This document shows, piece after piece, positions 35,707 through 42,901 of a DNA stretch of 64,000 nucleotides. The position numbers were made by a program, and so were the translations under genes. The stretch spans positions 434,001 through 498,000 of the forward strand of contig CAWBOT010000002.1 in assembly GCA_963790505.1 (NCBI GenBank), given 5' to 3'. The notes below the pieces were generated by a model that did not search any database, was not told the origin of the DNA, and saw only the letters and a list, made by a program, of their open reading frames with translations. Position 1 is the stretch's first letter, and each line of letters opens with the position of its first letter. The stretch comes from Acidisarcina sp963790505 (GTDB lineage: Bacteria; Acidobacteriota; Terriglobia; Terriglobales; Acidobacteriaceae).

Positions 35707-35735
35707 AAGCTGGCACTTGTCGTAATCGTTGAATC

Positions 35736-36017
35736 TTATTGCTTCTTGCCAACGAGCTCGTTGAACTCCGGGTTTTTGGAGATGTAGTTGGCGACGAGGG
35801 GGCAGATGATGTCGACCTTGAGGTTTTCGTCGCGGGCGTATTCGAGGGCGGTGCGGGCGAGGGTGGCGGCGATTCCGCGGCCGCGCAGGGCGGGTGGGAC
35901 TTCGGTGTGCCAGAGGGTCATCCATCCCTGGTCGTCGCGATCGAACTCGAGCCAGGCGGTGTGTCCTTCTTCGGTGAATTCGAAGCGGGATTTGGTGACT
36001 TGGGTGGGGTTGGTCAT
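35736..36017 (-). CDS. GNAT-type N-acetyltransferase (YjdJ/NATD1-like)
   Basis: This 93-residue protein belongs to the short GCN5-related acetyltransferase family. FTEEGHTAWLEFDRDDQ leads to LWHTEVPPALRGRGIAATL, whose RGRGIA is the acetyl-CoA pyrophosphate loop. A C-terminal VANYISKNPEFNEL follows the family pattern. The substrate is unknown. A decayed copy of its 3' two-thirds is present at 33717. Confidence 0.82.
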   Translation of the reverse strand: MTNPTQVTKSRFEFTEEGHTAWLEFDRDDQGWMTLWHTEVPPALRGRGIAATLARTALEYARDENLKVDIICPLVANYISKNPEFNELVGKKQ

Positions 36018-36087
36018 GGTGGATTTGAGTGTATCGCGAGGGACCAGGGAATAGAGACAAGGGACTTAGGACGGGAGATTTGGTCGT

Positions 36088-36130
36088 CCCACATCTGGCG
36101 CGCTTATGCGCGCTCAGATATGGGGCACCC
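36088..36130. repeat. A-type variable-stem palindrome 1
   Basis: CCCACATCTG ... CAGATATGGGG with an inner GCGCGC/GCGCGC pairing, followed by the constant tail GGGGCACCC. It is a member of the family described at 37415. Confidence 0.7.
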
Positions 36131-36153
36131 TTTTCGTGGTGATGCGAGCATCG

Positions 36154-36215
36154 TCAACTGCAGGTTCCTTCGACTTCGCTCAGGACAGGCTCTTCGGCTT
36201 CGCCTCAGGATGACA
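36154..36215. repeat. B-type dispersed repeat, double copy
   Basis: Two consecutive half-copies: GCAGGTTCCTTCGACTTCGC-TCAGGACAGG, then CTCTTCGGCTTCGCCTCAGG-ATGACAACTGTT. Confidence 0.7.
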
Positions 36216-36251
36216 ACTGTTATTGATTGGGGCAGCCGCGTTTGTGGTGAG

Positions 36252-36758
36252 TTAGGCGGGTGGGAGGAATTCGGTTTTGTATTTTGGGGCGAGCTGCGCA
36301 GCTTTTTCCTTGAAGGCGGCTTCGGCTTCTGGGGTGGGCGTGGGTGGTGGGGCGGTTCGTGTGGGGACGGGGACGCCGACCTGGTTGAAGAATTCTTCCA
36401 GCCCGGCGGGGGCGCATATGCAGAGCAGGCGTGCGGGATGTGACGCGGCGTTGCGGAACTGGTGCGGGGCGTTGGCGGGGATGTGGATGGTTTCGCCGGC
36501 GTTGATGGTGGTGCGGGCTCCGCGAAAGGTGGCCTCGATCTCGCCCTCGAGGACGGTGAAGGTCTCTTCGAAGTCGTGGCGGTGGGGCGGAGGGCCTCCG
36601 CCGGGCGGAATGTGCATGTCGACGAGGCAGTATTTTCCGGCGGTGTCCTTGGCGGAGAGCAGGACGGTGTAGGTGTCTCCGACGAGGCCGATGTGGGGGA
36701 GGGTTTCGGCGTTGGCGTGAGTGAGGCTGCGGCTGAGGTCGTCGGCGGGGATGGGCAT
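36252..36758 (-). CDS. cupin-domain protein
   Basis: This 168-residue protein has one cupin barrel: GGGPPPHRHDFEETFTVLEG is cupin motif 1 with the metal-binding H-x-H and E, and AGETIHIPANAPHQFRN is motif 2 with the second histidine. A Pro-rich linker and a Lys-rich tail (FKEKAAQLAPKYKTEF) follow. It could be a metal-dependent oxygenase or a sugar/ligand-binding sensor; the sequence does not decide. The start at MPIPADD is chosen for its GGAG-type ribosome site. Confidence 0.75.
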   Translation of the reverse strand: MPIPADDLSRSLTHANAETLPHIGLVGDTYTVLLSAKDTAGKYCLVDMHIPPGGGPPPHRHDFEETFTVLEGEIEATFRGARTTINAGETIHIPANAPHQFRNAASHPARLLCICAPAGLEEFFNQVGVPVPTRTAPPPTPTPEAEAAFKEKAAQLAPKYKTEFLPPA

Positions 36759-36902
36759 TGGTGAGTCTCCTGTGGGGTTGGATGCAAGCGAGCAGTAGTA
36801 ACTCAAGCGGGGGTCATCCCAAGCAGATTTCTCTACTTCGCGTGGCATCGGTCGAGATGGTAAATCGTACGATTCTTTCCGTGGACTGTGTCAGGCGAAG
36901 GA

Positions 36903-37349
36903 CTATTTGGCGTCGCTGGGTAAAGCGGCCCTCTCCAGCTGGCGTTGTTGCATGCGGTTGACGACGACGAAGAAGTAGCCCATCGAGAGGCCGCACATCA
37001 GGACGCCGACGAGGCCTTCGAGTGGGGCGAGGATTCGCCATGGCTTGGCAAGAACGATATCGCCGTAGCCGAGGGTCGTGTAGGTGACTCCGGAGAAGTA
37101 GAAGGCGGCTTCGGCGGTGGGCAGGCATCCGCGCCATAGATAGAAGAGCGCCCAGATTGTGATCTCGGCGAGATGGAGCAGAATCAGCCACCAGATGACG
37201 TGGAGGAGCGCCTTGACGATGGCGAAACGGCTGGATGGCGGCTGTGTGTGCTGCCTCATCCAACTGCGCAGCAGGAGGCCAATGCCCGCGGCATGTAAGA
37301 CGACGGTGAGGGCCGCGAGGAGGCATGCGATGAGGAATATAGAGAGCAT
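36903..37349 (-). CDS. two-helix potassium-channel-like protein
   Basis: This 148-residue protein has helices at both ends and a pore loop with VTYTTLGYGDIVL, matching the selectivity filter T-x-GYGD of the Ion_trans_2 family, with a Leu in the usual Val/Ile position. It starts MLSIFLIACLLAALTVV, giving an extra N-terminal helix. Four subunits would form a channel in the inner membrane. No regulatory domain is attached. An A-type palindrome lies upstream at 37415. Confidence 0.75.
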   Translation of the reverse strand: MLSIFLIACLLAALTVVLHAAGIGLLLRSWMRQHTQPPSSRFAIVKALLHVIWWLILLHLAEITIWALFYLWRGCLPTAEAAFYFSGVTYTTLGYGDIVLAKPWRILAPLEGLVGVLMCGLSMGYFFVVVNRMQQRQLERAALPSDAK

Positions 37350-37414
37350 CTTCTGTGGGAATTGTACGGCTGAGGGGAGGGTTGCGGCGGAATCCGAATT
37401 GGTTGACAGGTACT

Positions 37415-37450
37415 CCCATTCAAGCCCCAAAGGCTTGAATGGGGCACCCG
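37415..37450. repeat. A-type variable-stem palindrome 2
   Basis: CCCATTCAAGCC (37415-37426) and GGCTTGAATGGG (37432-37443), a perfect 12-bp stem, then the tail GGCACCCG. It defines the family: CCCA at the base of the left arm, TGGG at the base of the right arm, then (G)GCACCC, with interior stem bases that differ from copy to copy. Confidence 0.8.
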
Positions 37451-37465
37451 CATCTGCGGATTGTA

Positions 37466-37903
37466 CTAGCGGACGGTGATGTCGCGGAGCAGCATGGAGC
37501 TGACGAACTTATAGTTCTCGACGCGTTTGTCGATGACCTTCTGCTCGGAGGTTTTGTCTCCGAAGTGTTTCATGCGCAGGTCGTAAATTTTATCGGGGAG
37601 GCCGTCGAGGGCAGCCATGTCTTTGTAGAAGATCGCGTAGCCGAAATCCCAATCGGGGCTAGAGCTGGTCTGGTTAAGAAATATCTGGTAGCCGGTGATG
37701 AGTCCGGCGGCCTTTTCAGACTCCCAGATGGGAATGACGTTGGCCTTGACGTCGGCGAAGAATGCGTCGGAGTGGCCGGGGACGATACTGAGGAGGGTGA
37801 CGCGTTCGACGGGGCCCTGGGTGTAGGGGACCTGGGCGTGGGCGGCGACCGAGGCGATCGAGGCAAAGAGCGCGATTAGCGCAACACGGACGGCGGCTTT
37901 CAT
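37466..37903 (-). CDS. secreted hypothetical protein
   Basis: This 145-residue protein has a signal peptide (AAVRVALIALFASIASVAAHA). The mature part (VPYTQGPVERVTLLSIVPGH ... WESEKAAGLITGYQIF) resembles the dimeric alpha-beta barrel type of small periplasmic proteins, with EKAAGLITGY in place of a ligand site. No specific function is recognised. It is about 50 bases from the A-type palindrome and 115 bases upstream of the potassium-channel-like gene on the same strand. Confidence 0.6.
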   Translation of the reverse strand: MKAAVRVALIALFASIASVAAHAQVPYTQGPVERVTLLSIVPGHSDAFFADVKANVIPIWESEKAAGLITGYQIFLNQTSSSPDWDFGYAIFYKDMAALDGLPDKIYDLRMKHFGDKTSEQKVIDKRVENYKFVSSMLLRDITVR

Positions 37904-38114
37904 CTTGCACCTATCTAGCGATATTTTGCTACTTTGTTTATGTGATTTGGAAGCTGGCGGGAGTCTACTCCGGGAGATAGGCAGGTGTAAATGACCCAAT
38001 TGGGTTAGTTAGAGGTTAGTCATATTCTGACGACGACTAAGGGGGTTGTTGTGGGCCACATGACGGCGGTCACAACAGGGGCAGAGTTGCCGGCGTTTCT
38101 CTGTTTCGACAGCC

Positions 38115-38675
38115 TTAATGATTCTTCTGTAGCGAGTAGAAGTGACCTTGTTGATGAGCTATTACTATGCCAAAAATCACTTCTCCGAGCACGAAGAGGA
38201 GCACGAGCGCACGGATGAGCCAGTGACGCTTTTGCGCGGAACTCGACTCGGTCGATTGACTCGTCCAGAGTACGTTGAAGAGGGCTTCACGCTCATGCCA
38301 TACGAGCAGGAGCATGCACGCGAGAATGAACAGGGCGGTGCGCTCCGCGCCCGCGGTGATGGAGTAGAAGAGGTTGATAAGCACGATATTGACCATGACC
38401 GGCACCATCATCACCGCGGCGAGCAGAGCGGTTTTGCGAAAGAGCAGCAGGGAGGCGCAGCCGACCTGAATTGCGCCGAGGATGTATTTATAGGCGTGCG
38501 AGTAGCCGAAGTAATACCAGGTGAGCGTGTAGCCATCGAGCGAGCCAATGGGCTTTTGCGCCACCCAGGAAGGAACGACGAGCTGATGGCCAGTGAGTTT
38601 GCTGACCCCGTAGAAGTACAACATCCAGGCAGAAAGATAGCGAAGCCAGTCGAGGTACTTGGGATAGGGTTTCAC
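38115..38675 (-). CDS. DoxX-like inner-membrane protein
   Basis: This 186-residue protein with four or five predicted helices starts KYLDWLRYLSAWMLYFYGVSK, the opening of the DoxX/SURF4-like family, and keeps the second-helix G-x-x-Q (ILGAIQVGCASLLLF). Members function in respiration- or redox-linked membrane complexes in other organisms. No partner gene is nearby. Function unproven. Confidence 0.65.
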   Translation of the reverse strand: MKPYPKYLDWLRYLSAWMLYFYGVSKLTGHQLVVPSWVAQKPIGSLDGYTLTWYYFGYSHAYKYILGAIQVGCASLLLFRKTALLAAVMMVPVMVNIVLINLFYSITAGAERTALFILACMLLLVWHEREALFNVLWTSQSTESSSAQKRHWLIRALVLLFVLGEVIFGIVIAHQQGHFYSLQKNH

Positions 38676-38731
38676 GCCATCACCCTACCATTTGCAGAGA
38701 CCTTTGGTCATGCGGGTTGGCTGCGAGAGCC

Positions 38732-38773
38732 GCCCCACCCAAGCCCAACCGCAGGGCTTCAAGGGGCCACCCG
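38732..38773. repeat. A-type variable-stem palindrome 3
   Basis: AAGCCC (38741-38746), loop AACCGCA, GGGCTT (38754-38759), followed by the GGGGCCACCC tail. Confidence 0.65.
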
Positions 38774-38826
38774 TCAAGTAGCTGGCTAATGAACTTTCGA
38801 AGTTAGTGGTGACCCCGAAGGAGAAA

Positions 38827-38860
38827 CCCATGTCCCAAAAGCAGGGACATGGGCCACCCG
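38827..38860. repeat. A-type variable-stem palindrome 4
   Basis: CCCATGTCCC (38827-38836), loop AAAAGCA, GGGACATGGG (38844-38853), then CCACCCG. The 10-bp stem is perfect and its sequence differs from the other copies. Confidence 0.75.
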
Positions 38861-38935
38861 CCCTCGCTCAAGCGATTCGCACGCTATTCCCGCGAAACGG
38901 CGTTTTCGGAAATAGTGAAAGTCTGCGACTTGCGG

Positions 38936-40750
38936 TTATTGTTTGGCGCGGAGGCTGGCGAGGAATTCTTTGGTTGGAAGTGTGTTGCTGACGTCTTCCT
39001 TAGTGAGCCAGGCGCGGCGGAGTTGTCTTACTCCGTACTTCATGTTTCCCATTTCTGTGGTGTGGTGGGCGTCGGTGTTGATGATGATCTTGCAGCCGGC
39101 TTCTTTGGCCATTCGCAGATCGCGGTCGCAGAGGTCGAGGCGGTTGGGGTTGGCGTTGTGTTCCATCGCTACTCCGGCGGCGGCTGCGGCTTTGACGATG
39201 CGGGCCATGTCGATCTGATAGCCGTCGCGCTGGAGGAGTTTGCGGCCGGTGGGGTGGCCGAGGATTTTGAGGTGGGGATTTTCGATGGCGCGGAGGACGC
39301 GGGCGGTCATCTCTTCGAGAGGCTGGTTGAAGAGGGAGTGGACGCTGGCGATGACGATGTCCATCCGGGCGAGGGTTTCGTCGGAGAGATCGAGCTGGCC
39401 GTCGGAGAGGATGTCGACCTCGATTCCGGCGAGGACTCTTATGGGTATTCGGGAAAAACCCAGGTTAGCTTCGCGAACCTGGGGCACCCGCCTCTCTTCA
39501 TTTTGGTGAAACTCTTCGGCCATTTCTTTGTCGATCTGGCGGATGGCGGCGATGTGGGCGAGGGCGCGTTTGTCGTCGAGGCCGCTGGCCATGGCGAGGT
39601 TCTTGGAGTGGTCGGTGATGGCCATGTATTCGTAGCCACGCGCGAGGGCGGCTTCGGCCATCTCGCGGATAGTGTTGCGGCCGTCGGTGGCGACGGTGTG
39701 CATGTGGACGTCGCCGCGGATGTCGGCCTGGGTGATGAGGTTGGGGAGGGTATGCGCCAGGGCGGCTTCGAGCTCGCCGGAGTTTTCGCGGAGCTCGGGG
39801 GGAATCCAGTCCATGCCGAGGGCGGCGTAGATTTCTTCTTCGGTGGCTCCGGCGACGAAGGTTCCGTCTTCGACCTTGGCGAGGGCGTATTCGCTCAGCG
39901 TATAGCCGCGCTTGAGGGCGCGCTGGCGGGTGGAGACGTTATGCATCTTGGAGCCGGTGAAGTATTGAAGCGCCGCGCCGTAACTGCCTTGCGGAAGCAG
40001 GCGGACGTCGACCTGGAGGCCGTTGCTTAGACGGAAGCTGACCTTGTTCGCACCCTTCGCGATAAGCGAGTGGATGGGCGGATAGGCGGCCATGTATTCG
40101 ACGGCGGGCGCGACCTTGTCTTCGTCACAGCAGGGGCCGGTGGCGAGCAGGTCGAGGTCGCCGACGGTGTCGCGGCCGCGGCGGAGTGAGCCGGCGGGAG
40201 TGACGGTGGTGATGCCGGGGAAGGCGAGGAGATAGGCGGTGATCTTCTCGGCGGCTTGTTCGGCGTCGTCGAGGTGGAAGCGGCCAGAGTTCTTGCGGTA
40301 TTCGGCGATGCCTTTCTTGAGCTTCTCGGCGGCCTTGGCTCCGAAGCGAGGTAGCTCTTCGAGCTTGCCGGCGGCGATGGCGGCTTCGAGCTGGTCGATG
40401 TCGGCGACCTGAAGGACTTCCCAGAAGAGCGCGACAGATTTGGGGCCCATGCCGGGGAGCTTGAGGAGCTCAAGCATGGAGGGCTTGTACCTGGTAAGCA
40501 ACTCTTCGCGGAGGGGGAGGGTCCCGGCTTTCTCAATCTCCTGAATGTTGGCGGCCATGCCCTTGCCGATGCCGGGGATTTCGAGGAGCTTTTTGGGGTC
40601 TTCGGCGGCGAGTTTGCTGAGGTCGGCGGTGGTGGACTCGACGGCCTCAGCGGCGCGGCGGTAGGAGCGGATGCGGAAGGGGTCGCCGGCGGCGATCTCG
40701 AGAAGGTCGGCGGTCTCGATGAGGAGATTGGCGATGGAACGATTGTCCAT
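38936..40750 (-). CDS. polX: DNA polymerase/3'-5' exonuclease PolX
   Basis: This 604-residue protein has an N-terminal 8-kDa/HhH region (LLEIPGIGKGMAANI), then an X-family polymerase palm with AGSLRRGRDTVGDLDLLA (catalytic D198 and D200), and a C-terminal PHP nuclease (GDVHMHTVATDG, YMAITDHS). It fills short gaps in repair. Unusually, the PHP part contains residues 421-431 (RVPQVREANLG), encoded by an A-type palindrome at 39459-39490 that lies in frame. The start is placed at MDNRSIANLL; upstream codons look non-coding. Confidence 0.9.
   Translation of the reverse strand: MDNRSIANLLIETADLLEIAAGDPFRIRSYRRAAEAVESTTADLSKLAAEDPKKLLEIPGIGKGMAANIQEIEKAGTLPLREELLTRYKPSMLELLKLPGMGPKSVALFWEVLQVADIDQLEAAIAAGKLEELPRFGAKAAEKLKKGIAEYRKNSGRFHLDDAEQAAEKITAYLLAFPGITTVTPAGSLRRGRDTVGDLDLLATGPCCDEDKVAPAVEYMAAYPPIHSLIAKGANKVSFRLSNGLQVDVRLLPQGSYGAALQYFTGSKMHNVSTRQRALKRGYTLSEYALAKVEDGTFVAGATEEEIYAALGMDWIPPELRENSGELEAALAHTLPNLITQADIRGDVHMHTVATDGRNTIREMAEAALARGYEYMAITDHSKNLAMASGLDDKRALAHIAAIRQIDKEMAEEFHQNEERRVPQVREANLGFSRIPIRVLAGIEVDILSDGQLDLSDETLARMDIVIASVHSLFNQPLEEMTARVLRAIENPHLKILGHPTGRKLLQRDGYQIDMARIVKAAAAAGVAMEHNANPNRLDLCDRDLRMAKEAGCKIIINTDAHHTTEMGNMKYGVRQLRRAWLTKEDVSNTLPTKEFLASLRAKQ
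39459..39490. repeat. A-type variable-stem palindrome 5, inside polX
   Basis: CCCAGGTT (39459-39466), loop, AACCTGGG (39476-39483), then GCACCCG. It is the same design as the intergenic copies but lies within the PHP-domain coding region of polX and keeps the frame. Confidence 0.75.
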
Positions 40751-40843
40751 GCTGGAATTATAGGGACTGGAGAGCAGGGGACAGGGAACAGGGACTAAGG
40801 GAATAGAGAACAAAGAGCGAGGGAGGGCGGGAGGGATGGGGCG

Positions 40844-40880
40844 CACAAAGAACTGAGGCGGGAGTGAGCGGCTCCCGCCT
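40844..40880 (-). terminator. terminator of the cold-shock gene
   Basis: AGGCGGGAG and CTCCCGCCT form a 9-bp stem (40856-40880) just after the cold-shock gene's stop, followed on the minus strand by a short T-rich run (CAGTTCTTTG). The T-tract is weak. Confidence 0.55.
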
Positions 40881-40899
40881 GGGTTCTTCCACAACTTAT

Positions 40900-41118
40900 C
40901 TACGCTACTTGACCGAGGCGCAAAACTCCATCTGCTTGTGGGCCTTTTTGCCCCTGAACGATATCAAACTCAACGTCGTCGCCTTCTTTGAGGCTTTTGT
41001 AACCATCAAGCTGGATTGCCGAGTAGTGGACGAAGACGTCCGGACCGTCGTCACGACCGATGAATCCGTAGCCTTTTGCGTTATTGAACCATTTCACTTT
41101 GCCTTTATAAGTAGCCAC
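40900..41118 (-). CDS. cold-shock domain protein
   Basis: This 72-residue single-stranded nucleic-acid-binding protein carries RNP1 (KGYGFIGRD) and RNP2 (VFVHYSAI), preceded by KGKVKWFNNA. It acts as an RNA chaperone. The start is a GTG, supported by GGAGG about nine bases upstream; no ATG fits. A hairpin terminator follows. It stands alone and is presumably transcribed from its own promoter. Confidence 0.93.
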   Translation of the reverse strand: MATYKGKVKWFNNAKGYGFIGRDDGPDVFVHYSAIQLDGYKSLKEGDDVEFDIVQGQKGPQADGVLRLGQVA

Positions 41119-41260
41119 GTGTCTTGCCTTCCTCCGAGCAGGTCGAGGTGGCCGTGGAGGCCACTTTTCGCCTACTAAGAAGACGCAATGCGGGGCGGAT
41201 TGGTTTTCTTGAGGCGGCGGGGAAAGTGACGCAAGTTTCACGGTTTTCCGAGTTGGGAAA

Positions 41261-41923
41261 TCAGGCTTTGCGCTTTTTCTTCCGGGTGCGAGCGTAATAC
41301 TGAACGCCGACGAGGGTCTTTCCGTCAAGAATTGCGCCGTCGTCGATGAGCCGGAGGACCTCGGAGAGAGAGATGAGAAAGAGGTCGATGCGCTCGTCTT
41401 CTTCGGGCTGGGCGTCGCCGAGGGTAAGGCCTTCGGCAAGAAAGATCTGCATCCATTCGCCGAGGAAGCCCGGGCTGGCGAAGTAACGGACGAGCGGTGT
41501 CCACTTTTTGGCACGGTAACCGGTTTCTTCGATGAGCTCGCGCTTGGCTGCAGCGAGGCGGCTTTCTTCGCCGTCGATCTTGCCGGCGGGCAGCTCCCAA
41601 AGATATTGTCCGGCGGCGTGGCGATACTGGCGCTCCATGACGATCAGCGGGTCGCGCTTGCTTTTGGATTCGTCGATGGCCAGGACGACGACCGAGCCGT
41701 TGTGGCGGATGATGTCGCGGGTGGATTCGACGCCGTTCGGCTCGAGGATGTGATCGCGGTAAACCTTGAAGAGCGGGCCGTCAAATTCGACGGTTGAGGA
41801 GAGGACCTCGGCCGTCTCGGGAGCGGAGGGGACGATCTTCTTCTTTTTCTCGATCTCGCTCTTCTTGAGGAGCTTGATTTCCGGGTCTTTCGCTTTCTTC
41901 TTTTTGGACTTCTCTTTCGCCAT
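41261..41923 (-). CDS. Nudix hydrolase (ADP-ribose pyrophosphatase-like)
   Basis: This 220-residue protein has a very Lys-rich N-terminus (MAKEKSKKKKAKDPEIKL) and then a Nudix domain. The Nudix box GKIDGEESRLAAAKRELIEE carries the full GX5EX7REUXEE motif. The preceding VVVLAIDES and QYRHAAGQYLWELPAG follow the ADP-ribose pyrophosphatase pattern. It would hydrolyse ADP-ribose or related nucleoside diphosphate derivatives. The basic tail may bind nucleic acid. It is divergent from the DUF2520 gene. Confidence 0.88.
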   Translation of the reverse strand: MAKEKSKKKKAKDPEIKLLKKSEIEKKKKIVPSAPETAEVLSSTVEFDGPLFKVYRDHILEPNGVESTRDIIRHNGSVVVLAIDESKSKRDPLIVMERQYRHAAGQYLWELPAGKIDGEESRLAAAKRELIEETGYRAKKWTPLVRYFASPGFLGEWMQIFLAEGLTLGDAQPEEDERIDLFLISLSEVLRLIDDGAILDGKTLVGVQYYARTRKKKRKA

Positions 41924-41976
41924 TGTTTCGTCGCTCCGTCGCGTTGTACTGGTATGACTAACGGTAACATCCGGGT

Positions 41977-42858
41977 ATGGCCAAGGTAGCGAGAGAGGAC
42001 GCAGTGCGCCCGGGGATCGCGATCGTCGGAGCGGGGAACTGGGGGAGTTCGCTGGCGGCGGGGGTGGTTGCGGCAGGGATTCCGCTGCGGGAGGTGGTAG
42101 TCCGGAAGGCGACGCGGCGGCGGGTCGGCGGGGTGACGGTTGTTTCGTGGGACAGAGCGAGGCTCGATGCGAAGACGCTGTGGATTTGCGTGCCCGATGG
42201 GGAGATCGCGGCGGTTGCGGAGAGGCTCGCGAAGCAGCGTGGGGATTTGCGCGGGCGGTTGGTGGTTCACTCGAGCGGCGCTCTGACGGTCGAGGTGCTG
42301 GAGGCGGCAAGGCGGGCAGGGGCGAGCGTGGCGGGGATTGCCCCGGTGGCCAGTTTTCCGACGCGTGAGCTGGTGGCGCTTGATGGAGTGATGTTTGTGC
42401 TGGAGGCGCCTGCCGGGCTGGGGAAAAAGGCGACGGCGCTGGTGAGGAAGCTGGGCGGAACGCCGATAGAGGTTTCATCCGAAAGCAAGGTCCTGTATCA
42501 CGCGGCAGCGACGATGGCCTCGCCGCTGCTGGTGAGCGCATTGCATGCGGCGGTCAGGACAGCGGAGCTGGCGGGACTGAAAAAGAGGGATGCGGAAGCG
42601 GTGGTAAAGGTACTGGCGACGGCTAGTTTGGGGAACTTTTTCGCGAACGGGGCTGGCCGGAGTTTCAGCGGGGCGTTTGCGCGGGGTGACGCGGGGACTG
42701 TGGAACTGCATCTTCGGGGGCTGCTGGGGCATCCGACACTGCACGGAGCTTATTTGGCACTGGCTCGGCATGCGGTGGGTGCGTTGCCGGTGAGGAATGG
42801 GCCGGAGCTGGCGCGGGTGTTGGATTCATTTGGAAGCAAGGGGCGCGTGAGAGACTAG
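41977..42858 (+). CDS. Rossmann-fold/DUF2520 protein
   Basis: This 293-residue protein looks like a NAD(P)-binding reductase of the ProC/6-phosphogluconate-dehydrogenase type. IAIVGAGNWGSSLAAGVVAAG is the nucleotide motif, LVVHSSGALTVEVL the substrate loop, and the C-terminal DUF2520 helical domain has YHAAATMASPLLVSALHAA. It has been seen next to pantothenate or thiol genes in other bacteria. bshC starts 43 bases downstream, so the two may be co-transcribed. Confidence 0.78.
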   Translation: MAKVAREDAVRPGIAIVGAGNWGSSLAAGVVAAGIPLREVVVRKATRRRVGGVTVVSWDRARLDAKTLWICVPDGEIAAVAERLAKQRGDLRGRLVVHSSGALTVEVLEAARRAGASVAGIAPVASFPTRELVALDGVMFVLEAPAGLGKKATALVRKLGGTPIEVSSESKVLYHAAATMASPLLVSALHAAVRTAELAGLKKRDAEAVVKVLATASLGNFFANGAGRSFSGAFARGDAGTVELHLRGLLGHPTLHGAYLALARHAVGALPVRNGPELARVLDSFGSKGRVRD

Positions 42859-42901
42859 CGATGGCGTGCAGGGGTAAAGGTAAGTGGAAGTTGAAGGAGC
42901 G

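Noticed and set aside
31255..36060. Prophage or integrative element
   Set aside because: There are two IS elements but no integrase, structural or replication gene and no attachment-site pair; an IS-rich island explains the facts.
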